64,000 nt of DNA, from positions 45,021,336 through 45,085,335 of the forward strand of contig CM077006.1 of the NCBI GenBank assembly GCA_039090855.1. The letters are read 5' to 3'. Source of the DNA: Macrothele yani. Lineage: Eukaryota > Arthropoda > Arachnida > Araneae > Macrothelidae. Below the pieces are notes generated by a model. That model had not been told where the DNA came from. It ran no database searches and saw only the letters and a program-made list of their open reading frames with translations. Both the position numbers and the translations under genes were made by a program. This document shows positions 11,220 through 21,394 of this stretch, in pieces; position 1 is the first letter of the stretch, and each line of letters starts with the position of its first letter.

Positions 11220-11335
11220 GTTATCACATTTCACATGAAATGAGATAAGTCCACTTCAAATTCCGTTGCAATATCTTTATTAGTGTTAATATTATTAAAG
11301 AAATGCCAGATTCGGTAGCAAGTGGGACACCCTGT

Positions 11336-11835
11336 GTAGCATTAGCCATGTATCATCAAAAAGAGTTGTGATATTTAAAATCATTTGTAGTATAAGATAA
11401 AACTTTATTTTCAGAAAACGTAGCATCTTGTAAAAGAAACACTGGATCGTTTATCATTATTTGCAGTAGTTGAAGAGTGATGCATAGAAAACAAAAAGCT
11501 TGTTATGCACTTAAAAGATCAAATGTTGTGATGTTTATAAAGAAACTGTTTCCAAGAATCACACTCCCCCCCCCAACCCCCATCAGTTTATATTTTTCCT
11601 TGCTCTCCCCCTCTCCCCCGGAAAATATCGCTTTACACTTATTCAGCCTCCTCCCCTGAAGAAAAACATTAGTTTACACTTATTTGTGCCTCCCCCAATT
11701 TTTTGGTCATGCTAAACCTATGCTCTCAACCAAGTTTTATACGTCTATTAATTTCTTCTTTGATGTAGCTCTTACTTGACATCTGTTGTCCAAGGCAGAT
11801 AGATGTACGAATTGGTTACTTCTAGATATGGTTTT
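11336..11835. other. No gene; C-rich patches
   Basis: The plus strand is unusually C-rich between about 11564 and 11700 ('actccccccccccaacc', 'ctccccctctcccccgg'), with 'tttacacttatt' recurring. This contrasts with the AT-rich surroundings. No family or coding signal was recognised. Confidence 0.4.
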
Positions 11836-11971
11836 TGAGCAAGGAACTTTCAGCACTGAATGCAGAAGCAGACATTAAGATCAGGTGAATGGGTTTGTGT
11901 ATTTAGGTGATACACAAACCCATTCACCTGATATACTAGTGAGTGCATTAGATAGTGAAATTAGTTAATAA
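11836..11971 (+). mobile_element. RTE LINE fragment (left part), split by a PLE
   Basis: Sequence around 11850-11905 matches the 'cactgaatg...caggtgagtgagtttgtgtatttagg' part of the RT gene of the main RTE family in this window (compare 35075-35140). 11946-11971 matches 'attagatggtgaaattag' just downstream. The continuation lies at 13948, beyond the inserted Penelope-like element. A perfect hairpin (11880-11932) sits inside this fragment. Confidence 0.7.
11880..11932. repeat. Perfect 23-bp inverted repeat with 7-nt loop
   Basis: The arms 11880-11902 and 11910-11932 are exact reverse complements. The left arm is RTE coding sequence (GFVY-type segment), so the right arm is an inverted duplicate that appeared inside this LINE copy. 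Confidence 0.95.
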
Positions 11972-12186
11972 CATTCTCTGGAAAGGCAAAACTGTGAAGC
12001 AGCATTAGCGCTAAGGAAAGAATATAATTCTTGCCTCTCAAATTTCAAGGTCATTAAGCGGAATGCCGATAAAAATCTTTTGAAGGAAGAATTAATAGCC
12101 CTGGAAAAATTCAAAAAGAACTCAGAAACAGTTGCAGTGAGAGCAGATAAAAGCAAGAAAATAACCCTAATTAAAAAGCAGATTAT

Positions 12187-13432
12187 TTGTTAAAAATGGA
12201 AGAAGAACTAAGCAAACCAATATATGAAAAATTGGATAGCGATCCGCTAGAAACGACGATCGCAAATTATAGAAAATTGCTCTTTTCACTTAAGAAGAAA
12301 AATATGATTAGTGACAACTTCAAAAATTATTCTAAGATTACCCATCGTACTCCGCAGATGTATGGTTTGTTAAAACTGCATAAAGAAGGACAACCTATCA
12401 GGCCTATCATTGACTCAAAATATTCTCCTCTGTCCAATTTGAATTATTATTTGCTGTTTCATCTATCAAAGTTGCTTCCTTAAACCTAAGGCACTGATAA
12501 AGAACACTGAAGAGCTATTGAAGAAAATAGAAGAACTTCCAGAATTAGAAAACCCTTCCATGGCAAGTTTAGATGTTGTGTCCATGTATACGAATATAAA
12601 CCTGGACAAACTCATAGAATACATAGCAGATGACCTATCTGACCTAGTAGTGTTTCATGAATACAATAAAGAAGAAGCAATAGGTCTTCATGAACTTACA
12701 GTGTTTGCTCTAAACAACAATTTTTTTAAATTCCAAGGCTGCTTCTATAAGCAAAGAAGTGGGCTAGCAATGGGTTCGTCATTAGCACCTCTCCTAGCAA
12801 ATTATTACGTAAGTAAAATAGAAGAGCCCTTCCTATTGAAACCTTCAATTTTCTGCATGTATATTAGATACATGGATGATATCCTTTTCATCATAGATCA
12901 AGATTCGAGTGGATACCCATCAAAAATCCTAGAAGGTTTTAATGCCCAAGATGAATCCCTAAAATTCACTTTAGAAGAGCAAAACGAAAATAAGCTAAAT
13001 TACCTAGATATTACTTTGAAGTGGGAAGAAAAATATATTACCACAGAATTATACAAGAAGCCTACAAATACAGGAAAAATTTTAAATTATAAATCAGATC
13101 ACCCTAATTATATGAAGAAAAATGTAGCTTTACAATTTAAAGAGAAAGTTGAAAAGCTGAATTCAACTTCAGAAGCAAAGAAAAAACAAAAGAATAAGTT
13201 AAAATCAATCTTATTAGAAAATGATTACCCTTCAAAAGAAATTCGTGAACTACTGGACGAAAATCCTACTAGGAACAGAACAGGCACTACTGACAAAAAT
13301 AAGGAGAAAATTGAATATTTATTCACAAGAAAAGTCACTTACCACAAGGGACTGTTTGAAAAACTGAAAAAAATCAGCACTAAATATAAAATTAGGTTAG
13401 CTCCAGGTTTGAATAACAAAATTAAAAAATAA
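12187..13432 (+). pseudogene. PLE reverse transcriptase (one frameshift)
   Basis: PLE reverse transcriptase copies element RNA into DNA. Frame one (12187-12483) carries YGLLKLHKEGQPIRPIIDS, the conserved K-H-K..RPI block upstream of the catalytic palm. A frameshift near 12483 leads into 12518-13432. That 304-aa frame has SLDVVSMYTNI (catalytic Asp A block), GLAMGSSLAPLLANYY and RYMDDILFI (the YMDD-type catalytic box, intact), then LNYLDITL and LYKKPT. It closes with the KVTYHKGLFEKLKKIS and RLAPGLNNK linker to the endonuclease. This is the best-preserved RT in the window. The related copy at 39000-40900 has lost the second catalytic Asp. Confidence 0.9.
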
Positions 13433-13436
13433 TTAC

Positions 13437-13793
13437 CATCCCTAAAACAAAAGAAGAAAATACTTTACTCCAGGAAGGAGTCATTTATAAAATAGTTTGT
13501 TCTTGTGGATTACCATATATAGGAGAAACAGGAAGAAGGTTAACCACCAGAATTAAAGAACACAAAGCAGCAATAAGGAACAGCTCAAATAAAACAGGAT
13601 TAGACAGGCACATACAAGAAACTGGCCACAAAATCGACTGAGACTCCTTAAAAGTGATCAAACATCAATCCCATGCAGTTATCCAGAAATTAGAGGAATC
13701 CCTGGAAATTTACAAGACACAAGGTGGCAACATCAATGACCATGCTGGATGGAAAATCCATCAGGCTTGGTCACCAGACCTGTGGAAGTAGAA
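13437..13793 (+). pseudogene. PLE GIY-YIG endonuclease domain
   Basis: The GIY-YIG nuclease cuts target DNA for PLE insertion. In a different frame from the RT, the sequence reads LLQEGVIYKIVCSCGLPYIGETGRRLTTRIKEHKA in pieces, with VIYK as the GIY part, PYIGE as the YIG part and the following Arg-rich helix. Then come NKTGLDRHIQETGHKIDWDSL and a QKLEESLEIYKT tail. One TGA replaces the Trp codon of the DWDSL motif, and one frameshift separates it from the RT. The fragment at 62071-62434 is a close relative. Confidence 0.85.
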
Positions 13794-13947
13794 GGAAGCA
13801 AGAACTCCTGACAAAGATCTAGTGTTTAGATCGAAAATTTGAGAGGTAATGTACCTAATAAATTTATCCTCGATAATTCCCGTTAAATATTTATAATACT
13901 GAAAGTAATAAGAGGAAGCCATGAAGTCATTAATTATTAGTTAATAA

Positions 13948-14115
13948 GTGAATTCTGCTTTAAAATAGTTATAGCTGTTTGAGGAAGCTTTTCCAGGACT
14001 GATAAGTTGTCAGAAAAGTCCCAAATGGCTGTATGTAAAAGTGTAATTGCTCCTACTTTGATGTGCAATTATGAAATATGGGTGCTGCAGAAGACACAGG
14101 AGTCAAATACTAAGT
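13948..14115 (+). mobile_element. RTE LINE fragment (right part after PLE insertion)
   Basis: It continues the RTE copy interrupted at 11971. 'gtgaattctgct' and the stretch near 14010-14105 match the AVYESVIVPTLMYGSETWVLQK segment (compare 35260-35345), with several substitutions and stops. Confidence 0.7.
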
Positions 14116-14309
14116 GAGTGCATATTACCAACAATGATGTCTGGAGGGAAAAGTGCAATGTTTGAAAGTGGAAGTGGAATGTTTGGAGATCGTTTTTGCA
14201 AATTGGTGTGCAACTGTCAGTTATAATGCTAAGAATCTTAAATTCCACATCCAACATCATTATTTTGTATAAATTTCAAGAAATATGATAATTCATAAGA
14301 ATATATGAT

Positions 14310-14640
14310 TTATTTTTAATTGTCAAATTTTTGGGTAGAATAAATCTACCTATCATCAAGACTAAGTAGATGCTATTCATGAGATAAAATCCAATCCTTC
14401 TAGTCATTTAATATAATTTATCTTCTCTCTATTTATAGACTTTCTGCTATTTTTCTTTTAAAAATGTGTCATTGGCATGCTTCTAAGTTGCCTGCTTGTC
14501 TCCCCTACATAGCTGAGACCAAGTCCACATTTTATGTTGTAGATGATACCTTCTTTCAATAGGATGTTTTCTTCTTTTTGGTTTATATTTGGGAGATAAT
14601 TATTTAGTTTATTGTGTAATCCTGGAGCCAACATTGTGTA
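14310..14640 (-). mobile_element. PLE 3' fragment (GIY-YIG end plus terminal segment)
   Basis: The minus strand reads APGLHNKLNNYLPN (14640-14595), then KEGIIYNIKCGLGLSYVGETSRQL, the linker and start of the GIY-YIG domain. After a short gap comes a terminal segment matching the ends of the PLE at 38742-41189. It is truncated and has no RT. Confidence 0.75.
14322..14360 (-). ncRNA. Hammerhead-ribozyme-like motif (degenerate), PLE end
   Basis: The minus strand carries CTTGATGA (one extra T in the CTGATGA box), a stem-II-like hairpin GGTAGA/TCTACC, then AAA, AATT and T. The G before AA is replaced by A, so catalysis is unlikely. Confidence 0.4.
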
Positions 14641-14984
14641 ATACTGAATAGCAATACTTACTTAATAATAATGATGGGCAGATTTACTTCCCCAAAATTT
14701 GACAAACAATTGAAAAATCAGAAATCACTATGAAACCCCATGTTTGCTTAAATTTATAGAGTAGTAACTTCTGTTATTTTAGATTGTCATTTTATGTATT
14801 GTTACTTTAGATGATGTTCTACAAACTACACTTAGGCAGATCTTGGGGCCTGTGCTTTGAATGCATCAGTATAGTAATTAATGCCTTGGGTCATATTGTA
14901 GAGGATTGCAAATGTATGGTTTGAGGAAAACAGTATTTCTAGATTGGCATAGTCTGCTCATTCCTTCATCCGAACCTTGTTGAA
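14641..14984. other. No gene recognised
   Basis: AT-rich intron sequence between the PLE fragment and the long hairpin. I see no coding or repeat structure. Confidence 0.4.
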
Positions 14985-15490
14985 CACTAATAATAGGTAG
15001 CTTACCTTTTGTTGTAAGGCCGGCTCCTTTGGTATACATTTCACTGCACGTTTGGTTCTTTTTGTAGTCCATAGTTCGTACCAGCCCTTGGCGTGGCGGT
15101 CCCATTCCATCTTCATTTCATTCAATGCCAGATGAGTGATTAAGCCCTTGAAGTGTTTTGCAGTAATGAAATTTGATTTTAAGAACTATCTATTTCTCCT
15201 AAAACCACTTTTACTGCCTGTAAACTCAAAACCAAGGTGGCAAAATGACTTTTCAACATCAAAATTCATCAACCCAACACAAACATACATTGACCAACTT
15301 ACATTAAAAACCAACAACTTATTTACATACACATAAATATTCCAAACAAAAAACACTAAAAACATATGTACAACTATTTACACATTAACCTGTCATATTG
15401 CCTTCCATGTCATTCTTGTTCCCTACACTTCACCACAATATTTATAGCATGCGGCCACCACACCTCTGCCTTTCCAACGTAAACTGCCTC

Positions 15491-15525
15491 AAGTACTTTC
15501 TATCCCCTGCTGGGGTCATCATCAG
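15491..15525 (-). ncRNA. Hammerhead-ribozyme-like motif, left arm of giant hairpin
   Basis: The minus strand reads CTGATGA, a hairpin with CCCC/GGGG, GAA, the palindrome AGTACT, then T. All hammerhead core bases are present. Stem III would be the self-complementary AGTACT. Confidence 0.55.
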
Positions 15526-15897
15526 GAGGTGTTCCAGATGTTATCTCTTCTGCTACTGCAAAGTGAGCGAGCAAAACGATCGTCCTCCTCGTCCCAGTCC
15601 CAACGTCACCTATGAACCACCCTCCACCGTGGCTTCATCTATTAACAACTTTAGTAAAAACTTCATTTTCCTCTTTGGTGCTTTTGGATCTTTTGTCCAA
15701 TTTTAATTAATTCTTTCCAAAATGAAAAATGAAACAAATTAATTAAAATTGGACAAAAGGGCCAAAAGCACCAAAGAGAAAAATGAAGTTTTTACTAAAG
15801 TTGTTAATAGATGAAGACGTTGGGACTGGGATGAGGATAACGATCATTTCACTCGCTCACTCTGCGGTAGCAGATGAGATAACATCTGGAACGCCTC

Positions 15898-15932
15898 CTG
15901 ATGATGACCCCGGCAGGGGATAGAAAGTACTT
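15898..15932 (+). ncRNA. Hammerhead-ribozyme-like motif, right arm of giant hairpin
   Basis: CTGATGA (15898-15904), stem II TGA-CCCC/GGGG-ATA around GGCA, then GAA, AGTACT and T. It is the inverted partner of the motif at 15491-15525, so the full transcript could pair the two. Confidence 0.55.
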
Positions 15933-16440
15933 GAGGCAGTTTACGTTGGAAAGGCAGAGGTGTGATGGCCGCATGCTGTAAATATTGTGGTGAAGTGTAG
16001 GGAACAAGAATGACATAATGACATAGAAGGCAATAAGACAGATTAATGTGCAAATAGTTGTACATATGTTTTTAGTGTTTTTTGGTTGGAATATTTGTGT
16101 GTATGTAAATAGGTCGTTGGTTTTTAATGTAAGTTGGTCAATGTATGTTTGTGTTGGGCTTGATGAATTTTGATGTTGAAAAGTCATTTTGTCACCTTGG
16201 TTTTGAGTTTACAGGCAGTTAAAGTGGTTTTAGGGGAAATAGATAGTTCTTAAGGTCAAATGACATTACTGCAAAACACTTCAAGGGCTTAATCACTTGT
16301 CTGGCATTGAATGAAATGAAGATGGAATGGGACCCCCCATGTCGAGGGCTGGAACCAACTATGGACTACAAAAGAACCAAACATGTAGTGTAATGTATAC
16401 CAAAGGAGCTGGCCTTACAACAAAAGGTAAGCTACCCATT

Positions 16441-17296
16441 ATCATTGTAATGTATGCACGTAAATTATGAATAATTGTGGCATAAACTATAATTGTTCTA
16501 ACACTGAATTACTTGTTGAACACGTTTGAGATGAGCAAATGAGCTAGATTGTTGCATCAAGTAATGGTTAATGTGTTCCACTTTTGCTACTGTAGCTAAT
16601 CTTTCCCAGTTTTGTTAATTGGTGTATGAAGTAATGCCTAATATTTCCCCACTTTATTTGCCTTGATGATAACCGCTTTGAAAGATAATTCTTGCCTTTT
16701 CATCAATATCCAGTTGAAAGTGTTCTTAAAATAATACTATTGTCTGAATGCTTTTGTGTAGGAATGCAACCAACCAATACATCAATGCTTGTGACCTAGT
16801 AATAATTATTTTGTGTACATTTATTGCTCTGTTATGGGAGAAGAATGTGGTGCCTCACATACAAGAAGCTGGACATCGCATTTTCTTGAGTGCATAATTG
16901 CATAAATGTATCTCCAACCAACCCCAAGTTTCAGCTTCTTTGCTTCAACTGTCACTTTGATTTAATGTTCCATGTAAGTTATTATTCTGTATCTACACAT
17001 ACATGAAAGGACCTGTTTTAAATCATTAATGTGGCTAGGTTCTGTGTTGAATCATCAGTTCTGATCCCCCCCTCCCCCAAGCCTGGAGCCAGTAGCTCTT
17101 AAATTTGGATAAGTAACTTCAGCCTTTAAAATCCCCAGGGCACTTAAAAAAAAAAAAAAAATAAGAAACTGTGGATGAATTCATGTTTACTCCTAAAATA
17201 ATTTTCTTACATATATTTTTAAGATTGGCTTTCTGATATCAGTTATGCTGTTCCCTTTTTTGTTTGAAGATTTTCTTATTTTAAATTTAATTTCAG
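16441..17296. other. No gene; intron 1 end
   Basis: AT-rich, with an A run at about 17146-17161 and a C run near 17067. It ends with the acceptor 'aatttcag' before the dynein exon at 17297. No mobile element was recognised. Confidence 0.4.
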
Positions 17297-17365
17297 ATTT
17301 GATAAGAAAGAAGGTATAGAAATTTTAACACACAAATATAATGGAATGATGATCTTGTTTTCCAA
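17297..17365 (+). CDS. Axonemal dynein heavy chain, small exon 2
   Basis: This 69-bp exon lies between acceptor TTTCAG (17295-17296 AG) and donor GTAAGT (17366). Its first base completes the Leu codon left open at 6499. It then reads FDKKEGIEILTHKYNG and MMILFSK, with the last Lys codon split AA|G and completed by base 26142. The heptad-like Y..MM.LF pattern matches the dynein stem between the LQW helix and the Y-x-x-W segment. The exact phase agreement on both sides is strong evidence for a real exon. Confidence 0.85.
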
Positions 17366-17840
17366 GTAAGTTATAAGTATTGGGAACATTGATTCATTTG
17401 AAGTTGCTGTAATTATTTTCTTTAAAATTAGTTAAACATTTATGGAAATGATTTCTATCTCAAAAGAAATATCAAGAAATAAAATTAAATCTATGCCTGA
17501 AGAAGTTATCTTTTGAATATGAAGGGAAATAGAAATGCTATGAATTTGCTTTATCATGCCATAAAATGGTTTCTGGTCTAACAACAATATGCATTCATCC
17601 AGTTTTCTACCTGTTGATGTATGTATATACATGTTTGTGTGCATGTGCTTCTGCCTTTGTATAATACATGCGATTTATTTAGTTTTTTAGAACGAACATA
17701 AAATTTCATTCATGAAAATATTGCTGATGCCTTTAAAGATAATGTTTAATTTAGCATTTGTAGAAACACACATCAAAAAATGTACAGTGGGTCTTACTTA
17801 TTTGATCACAGATGAAGTTATTGTTGGGATAATACATTGT
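17366..17840. other. No gene; start of intron 2
   Basis: Intron sequence from the strong donor GTAAGT to the PLE target duplication at 17841. No conserved coding was recognised; the open frame at 17712-17990 crosses into the PLE and is not supported. Confidence 0.4.
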
Positions 17841-18004
17841 ATTACCAGAATAGTCGGTGACTTGAGAAATATTCGTGCACTGTATACTTTGAAAATATAT
17901 GAGGAGCAAGCCATCGTTGCACGATATATAAAGACGAGTGGTCAGCGATGGATAAAATTAAGACCATTTATTTACAATTTAAATAAATGAGTAAAATGAC
18001 CACA

Positions 18005-18041
18005 TAAGATCTTTCGACCACCACTTTGGTGTTATCATCAG
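18005..18041 (-). ncRNA. Hammerhead-ribozyme-like motif, left PLE arm
   Basis: The minus strand has CTGATGA, a CACC/GGTG stem II, GAA, the palindrome AGATCT, then T. The core is intact. Confidence 0.55.
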
Positions 18042-18247
18042 ATGTCTGACAAAAGAGTGGAACAGAGACCGGCATTAAATACCGTAAGTATGTAACATGT
18101 GACCAATACAATTGCATAGAATAATTTACATAAAGAGTCAAACATTCATAACATCAATATCTGAGTTTTGTCCATGAGGGATCAGTGATCACCAAGTTTG
18201 TGATACATAATTAGGCAGATTATCATTACAGCAAAAGGGAATATTAG

Positions 18248-18751
18248 CTATAATACAGTATATAAACTTTTGCATAAAAGTAAGGAATTATTATTAGATG
18301 CTCTTTGCTGAATAGCTGCTTCCTTCCATTGTGGGTAATACTGTCCTTCCTGAACACAATGGGCTAAAGCCGTAGTTAACTTACCATTTTTGAGATCATA
18401 CTTGTGTTCATTTATTCTAGTCTTTAAACTCCTCCTAGTAGAACCTATGTATAATTTCTTGGTTTGCAATTGGTCATGGGGAAGTAGATGAATGGGATAA
18501 ATTCCTTGCATGTTTTCCCCATGCACCTTGTCACGACCACTCCTAATCAGATGTAAGAGATTAAAAATCTTTGAAACAAAATCAATGTCATAACGTCTGC
18601 ACAGGTTCTTTAACACCGGAGTTAAACTTGGGTGGTAGTCGAGTGAACCAACAAACCTCCTTTGTGGTGTGTCACAAATTAAGGAACATTCCCATGAGAA
18701 CAGGAATTTATTGTAGAGTTTGTTTTCAGTAGTATTATGAAAACCAAACAA
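18248..18751 (-). pseudogene. PLE C-terminal region with GIY-YIG endonuclease
   Basis: A 167-aa open frame. The first half (LCRRYDIDFVSKIFNLLHL) resembles no motif I can name. The second half has GIYPIHLLP as the GIY block, LYIGSTRRSLKTRINEHKYDLKNGK as the YIG block with its catalytic-type Arg helix, then LAHCVQEG. Because it lacks any RT it cannot be a complete PLE protein, although the nuclease stretch itself is unbroken. It sits between the two inverted arms of the element. Confidence 0.75.
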
Positions 18752-18996
18752 GGTGGGCAGTTATGAATCATAAACTTGGAGATCACTGATAAAGTTATGT
18801 ATCGCAAACTTGGAGATCACTGCCCGATTATGTACCACAAACTTGGAGATCTCTGATCCCTCATGGACAAAACTCAGCTATTGATGTTATGAATGTTTGA
18901 CTCTTTATGTAAATTATTCTATGCAATTGTATTGATCACACGTTACATACTTACTGTATTTAATGCCGGTATCCATTCCACTCTTTTGTCAGACAT

Positions 18997-19032
18997 CTAA
19001 TGATGACACCAAAGTGGTGATTGAAAGATCTT
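18997..19032 (+). ncRNA. Hammerhead-ribozyme-like motif, right PLE arm (one core change)
   Basis: This is the inverted partner of the 18005-18041 motif: CTAATGA in place of CTGATGA (G5 lost), the same stem II, then GAA, AGATCT and T. The G5 change should abolish cleavage. Confidence 0.45.
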
Positions 19033-19161
19033 ATGTGGTCATTTTATTCATTTATTTAAATTGTAAATAAATGGTCTTAATTTCATCCATTGCCGACCGC
19101 TCATCTTTACATATCGTGCAACAATGGCTTACTCCTCGTATATTTTCAAATTACCAGAATA

Positions 19162-19779
19162 TTTAGGTAATTCCTGAGCTAGTGTATGAAATATGTATGC
19201 AAAAATTTAGCTTTTTGTAATCCAAGCATCTGTTATTTGTTCTCAGTTGCTTGATGCTCTCCTTTTGCTGTCCACTTCAAATGCATAAAGTAGGCTGGAG
19301 TTTAATGCCCCAACATCATTTGTATATATAAACTCACCAATTAGTCCGTTTCCTTGGAACAGATTTCTAGAAATCATGTTAGCTCAGTGGGTGGACACAA
19401 GACACCTAGATATTGAGCCTTGGTTTCAACCACTGTGAGACTGTCATCATGTCCCTATTTTTTTTTATCATACTTTGGTTTAATTATTCATTAGTGATTG
19501 ATGACTTAGAGAATTAAAATGTTGATCACAAAATACACTGGTTTACATAGCACTAATTGTTTCTTTCTTTTCTGAAGAAACATATCCCACTCTTCAAAGA
19601 GCTGAAGAATTATAAACACAGGCATGTGTGTGCAGAGTTGAACTTAATGTCTGTTCTGTTCAGTGTGCACACTCACTTTCTGTGTGAGAAGGAAAAATCC
19701 ATTGTAAAAATTCATTGGAAAAATCCGTAAAAATTCATGAATTTTTAAAAATTCATGAATTTTTAAAAATTCATGAAGT
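19162..19779. other. No protein gene; contains a tRNA-like remnant and a short tandem repeat
   Basis: Apart from the tRNA-like sequence at about 19375-19440, the end of this stretch (19715-19800) is a small array of 'aaattcatgaattttta' units, each itself palindromic. The rest is unremarkable AT-rich sequence. Confidence 0.5.
19375..19440 (+). repeat. tRNA-derived SINE head (A and B box-like)
   Basis: 'tagctcagtgggtgg' resembles a tRNA A box, and 'ggtttcaacc' about 40 bases later resembles a B box. No matching acceptor stem is seen. A T-rich stretch follows near 19459. It is probably an old SINE. Confidence 0.5.
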
Positions 19780-19800
19780 AAATTCATGAATTTTTACGGA

Positions 19801-20187
19801 TCAAAAGACTACGTCCAAGACATAAATTCCTGGGGAATTTATCAGATACCTTGTGAATGTGGACTTTCATATATAGGACAGACCCGCAGGGCTTTAAGTT
19901 TCCGTGTGAAGGAACACAAGACTTACATACAGAACTGTGAACTGAAAAAGTCATCAATAGCCCAACATTGTCACAAAAATAACCATAAATTTTTGTTTGG
20001 AAACGCTATTCTTATTGATAAACCTGATTCGACTAACAAGCTTAATGTATTAGAAGCTTTCCACATATACCAGAATTCTTCACGACTTGTCAATGACATG
20101 ACGTCTACGCCATTTCTTTCAAGCGCGTGGAAACAACTCACCAAAAACCATGACCATCAGAACTCTGATGATGTCACAATGATTTGA
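19801..20187 (+). pseudogene. PLE GIY-YIG endonuclease (frame open, 5' truncated)
   Basis: It encodes WGIYQIPCECGLSYIGQTRRA, with the GIY and YIG blocks 10-11 residues apart, then SFRVKEHKTYIQN, AQHCHKNNHKF (conserved His-rich segment) and LNVLEAFHIYQNS with a conserved Glu. The C-terminus MTSTPFLSSAWKQL is typical of the subfamily. No stop interrupts it, but the RT part is absent, so the protein would be only the nuclease. Confidence 0.8.
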
Positions 20188-20217
20188 ATGTTTACGCTCC
20201 ATTCATCCTGATGATGC

Positions 20218-20246
20218 CGAGCCAGACGCTCTGCAAAACTATAGTC
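20218..20246 (+). ncRNA. Hammerhead-ribozyme-like motif downstream of PLE endonuclease
   Basis: CTGATGA (20218-20224), stem II GAGC/GCTC with flanking GC pairs, then AAA, the palindrome ACTATAGT and C, giving a GTC cleavage triplet. The core G before AA is replaced by A. Confidence 0.5.
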
Positions 20247-20290
20247 GATGTTAATAAAACATTTAATTGTGAAAAAACGTTGATAATTTA

Positions 20291-21389
20291 TTCTAAATGA
20301 ACATCACAAGTGTGTAGTCTTGAATTATATATAAGAGAATGACATCTGTTCAAAAATTGGATGACTGCCCTGATCTTGATTGAATTTGATGTCTTAAATG
20401 GCAACATTCAACTATAGTGGTTGGTTAGTGAAATGAGATACCATGTGTAAGTATAATAGTGTTCTGCTTATTAACAACTTCATGGGACATATATTTAGCG
20501 TGTAATTTAAGCATACAAAATACATCAAGATCATTTAACATTAGCAAGTAAATTAATGTGTGAAATACACATATACTCACACTACAATCATTGTAGGATT
20601 AACGCTATTTTAATAGCACATTTTTTGTTTTGCCAATTCGCAATATGAACCACATGTACTTTGTCTTTGTTTGATATTAAAAAATAAATATTTAGAAGGA
20701 TCAAATGGTAATACTTTTAATCAAAATAATATTTGGTTACATGGTTAGTTGTGTTACTCTTGCTCAAATACGTTGTTTTTATGCAGACATACTTTTTTTA
20801 TATATACTCGTTTTTTTAATAAATTTTAATCTAAAATGCAGGTAGATGAGGTACACAGTAAGTTCAATCGCTAATGTAGCTTATAATATCATAACCTGGG
20901 TTTTTGGTGCGTCTCTTGGCAACATTTTCAGCATTGTTCTTACGTGCTCACACACACGTCAAGGAAATGTGAATGGCAAGTATTTGTTCTCATCTCAATT
21001 TTACCAGCAATATCGATGTGCAGGTGCACACGTGCTGTTGTTGGTTGGTCTATATTATGAGAGATTCTTGCATCAAGCATCTTCTATTGGGTTCAATAAT
21101 GATTGGAAAATTGATTTAATTTAACTTTAATGGATTATTATTGTACGATACTGGTCAGAAATTGATTTAACTTTAATTTTAAAGGATAATCACTACTTGA
21201 TAATGAATGGAAATTAATTTACTTTTAAATTTAATAGATGATTATAAGTTCCTGATTTATTTTTATTTATTTAGCTTCGGTATATTTTATTGGGATTTTT
21301 TCAATGCTATACTTGTTATTGCATTTTTCTTCATGCTTTTTTATGCTTTAGGTTGAAAAAGTGTATATGCTGCAGCTTTGTCTATCTGT
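20291..21389. other. No gene recognised
   Basis: AT-rich intron sequence. The 92-codon open frame at 20846-21124 shows no recognisable motif. Near 21115-21250 a 'ttgatttaactttaat' phrase recurs two or three times. Confidence 0.4.
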
Positions 21390-21394
21390 CCGAC

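Larger units (their letters stand above)
9921..11335 (+). mobile_element. Tc1/mariner-superfamily element with inverted, coding-overlapping ends
   Basis: The right end is 'agtgggacaccctg' (to 11335), i.e. a CAGGGTGTCCCACT terminal repeat. The left stretch 9921-9998 is an imperfect reverse complement of 11163-11247, a segment that includes the last codons of the transposase (ANGGHFQHML). The left arm therefore looks like an inverted copy of the gene's 3' end rather than a normal terminal repeat. A decayed transposase fills 10160-11219. Confidence 0.65.
11972..13935 (+). mobile_element. Penelope-like element (PLE), 5' truncated, with 12-bp target duplication
   Basis: The 12-bp direct repeat 'attagttaataa' (11960-11971 and 13936-13947) brackets a reverse transcriptase followed by a GIY-YIG endonuclease, the domain order that defines PLEs. 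The flanks are consecutive pieces of one RTE LINE, so this is a clean insertion into it. The 1.96 kb is shorter than a full PLE, and the N-terminal part of the ORF is missing or eroded. Confidence 0.9.
14985..16440. repeat. Giant inverted repeat (two about 725-bp arms, 24-bp loop)
   Basis: The arms 14985-15712 and 15737-16440 are reverse complements over their whole length with scattered substitutions and small indels. The loop 15713-15736 is AT-rich. Each arm contains one hammerhead-like core with CCCC/GGGG stem II, and both cores point towards the outer end of their own arm. Open frames in the arms (15398-15706, 15849-16187) are not conserved proteins. I infer a PLE terminal segment in head-to-head arrangement, without coding part. 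No convincing target duplication was found. Confidence 0.85.
17853..19149 (-). mobile_element. Short PLE with inverted terminal segments and 12-bp target duplication
   Basis: The 12-bp repeat 'attaccagaata' (17841-17852 and 19150-19161) flanks the unit. Inside it are inverted arms of about 325-340 bp (17888-18213 and 18813-19149), each with a hammerhead-like motif. Between them is a single minus-strand GIY-YIG endonuclease region. This is the inverted-LTR-like arrangement known for some PLEs. The RT is absent. Confidence 0.85.
19786..20290 (+). mobile_element. PLE 3' fragment (GIY-YIG endonuclease and tail)
   Basis: A 5'-truncated PLE: the endonuclease frame 19786-20187, then a 3' tail with a hammerhead-like motif and 'aataaaacatt' near 20251. 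It belongs to the same subfamily as the minus-strand copy at 42729-43180. Confidence 0.8.

Noticed and set aside
20846..21124. 92-codon open frame with hydrophobic stretches as a small membrane protein
   Set aside because: No splice or homology support and unremarkable codon pattern in AT-rich intron sequence.
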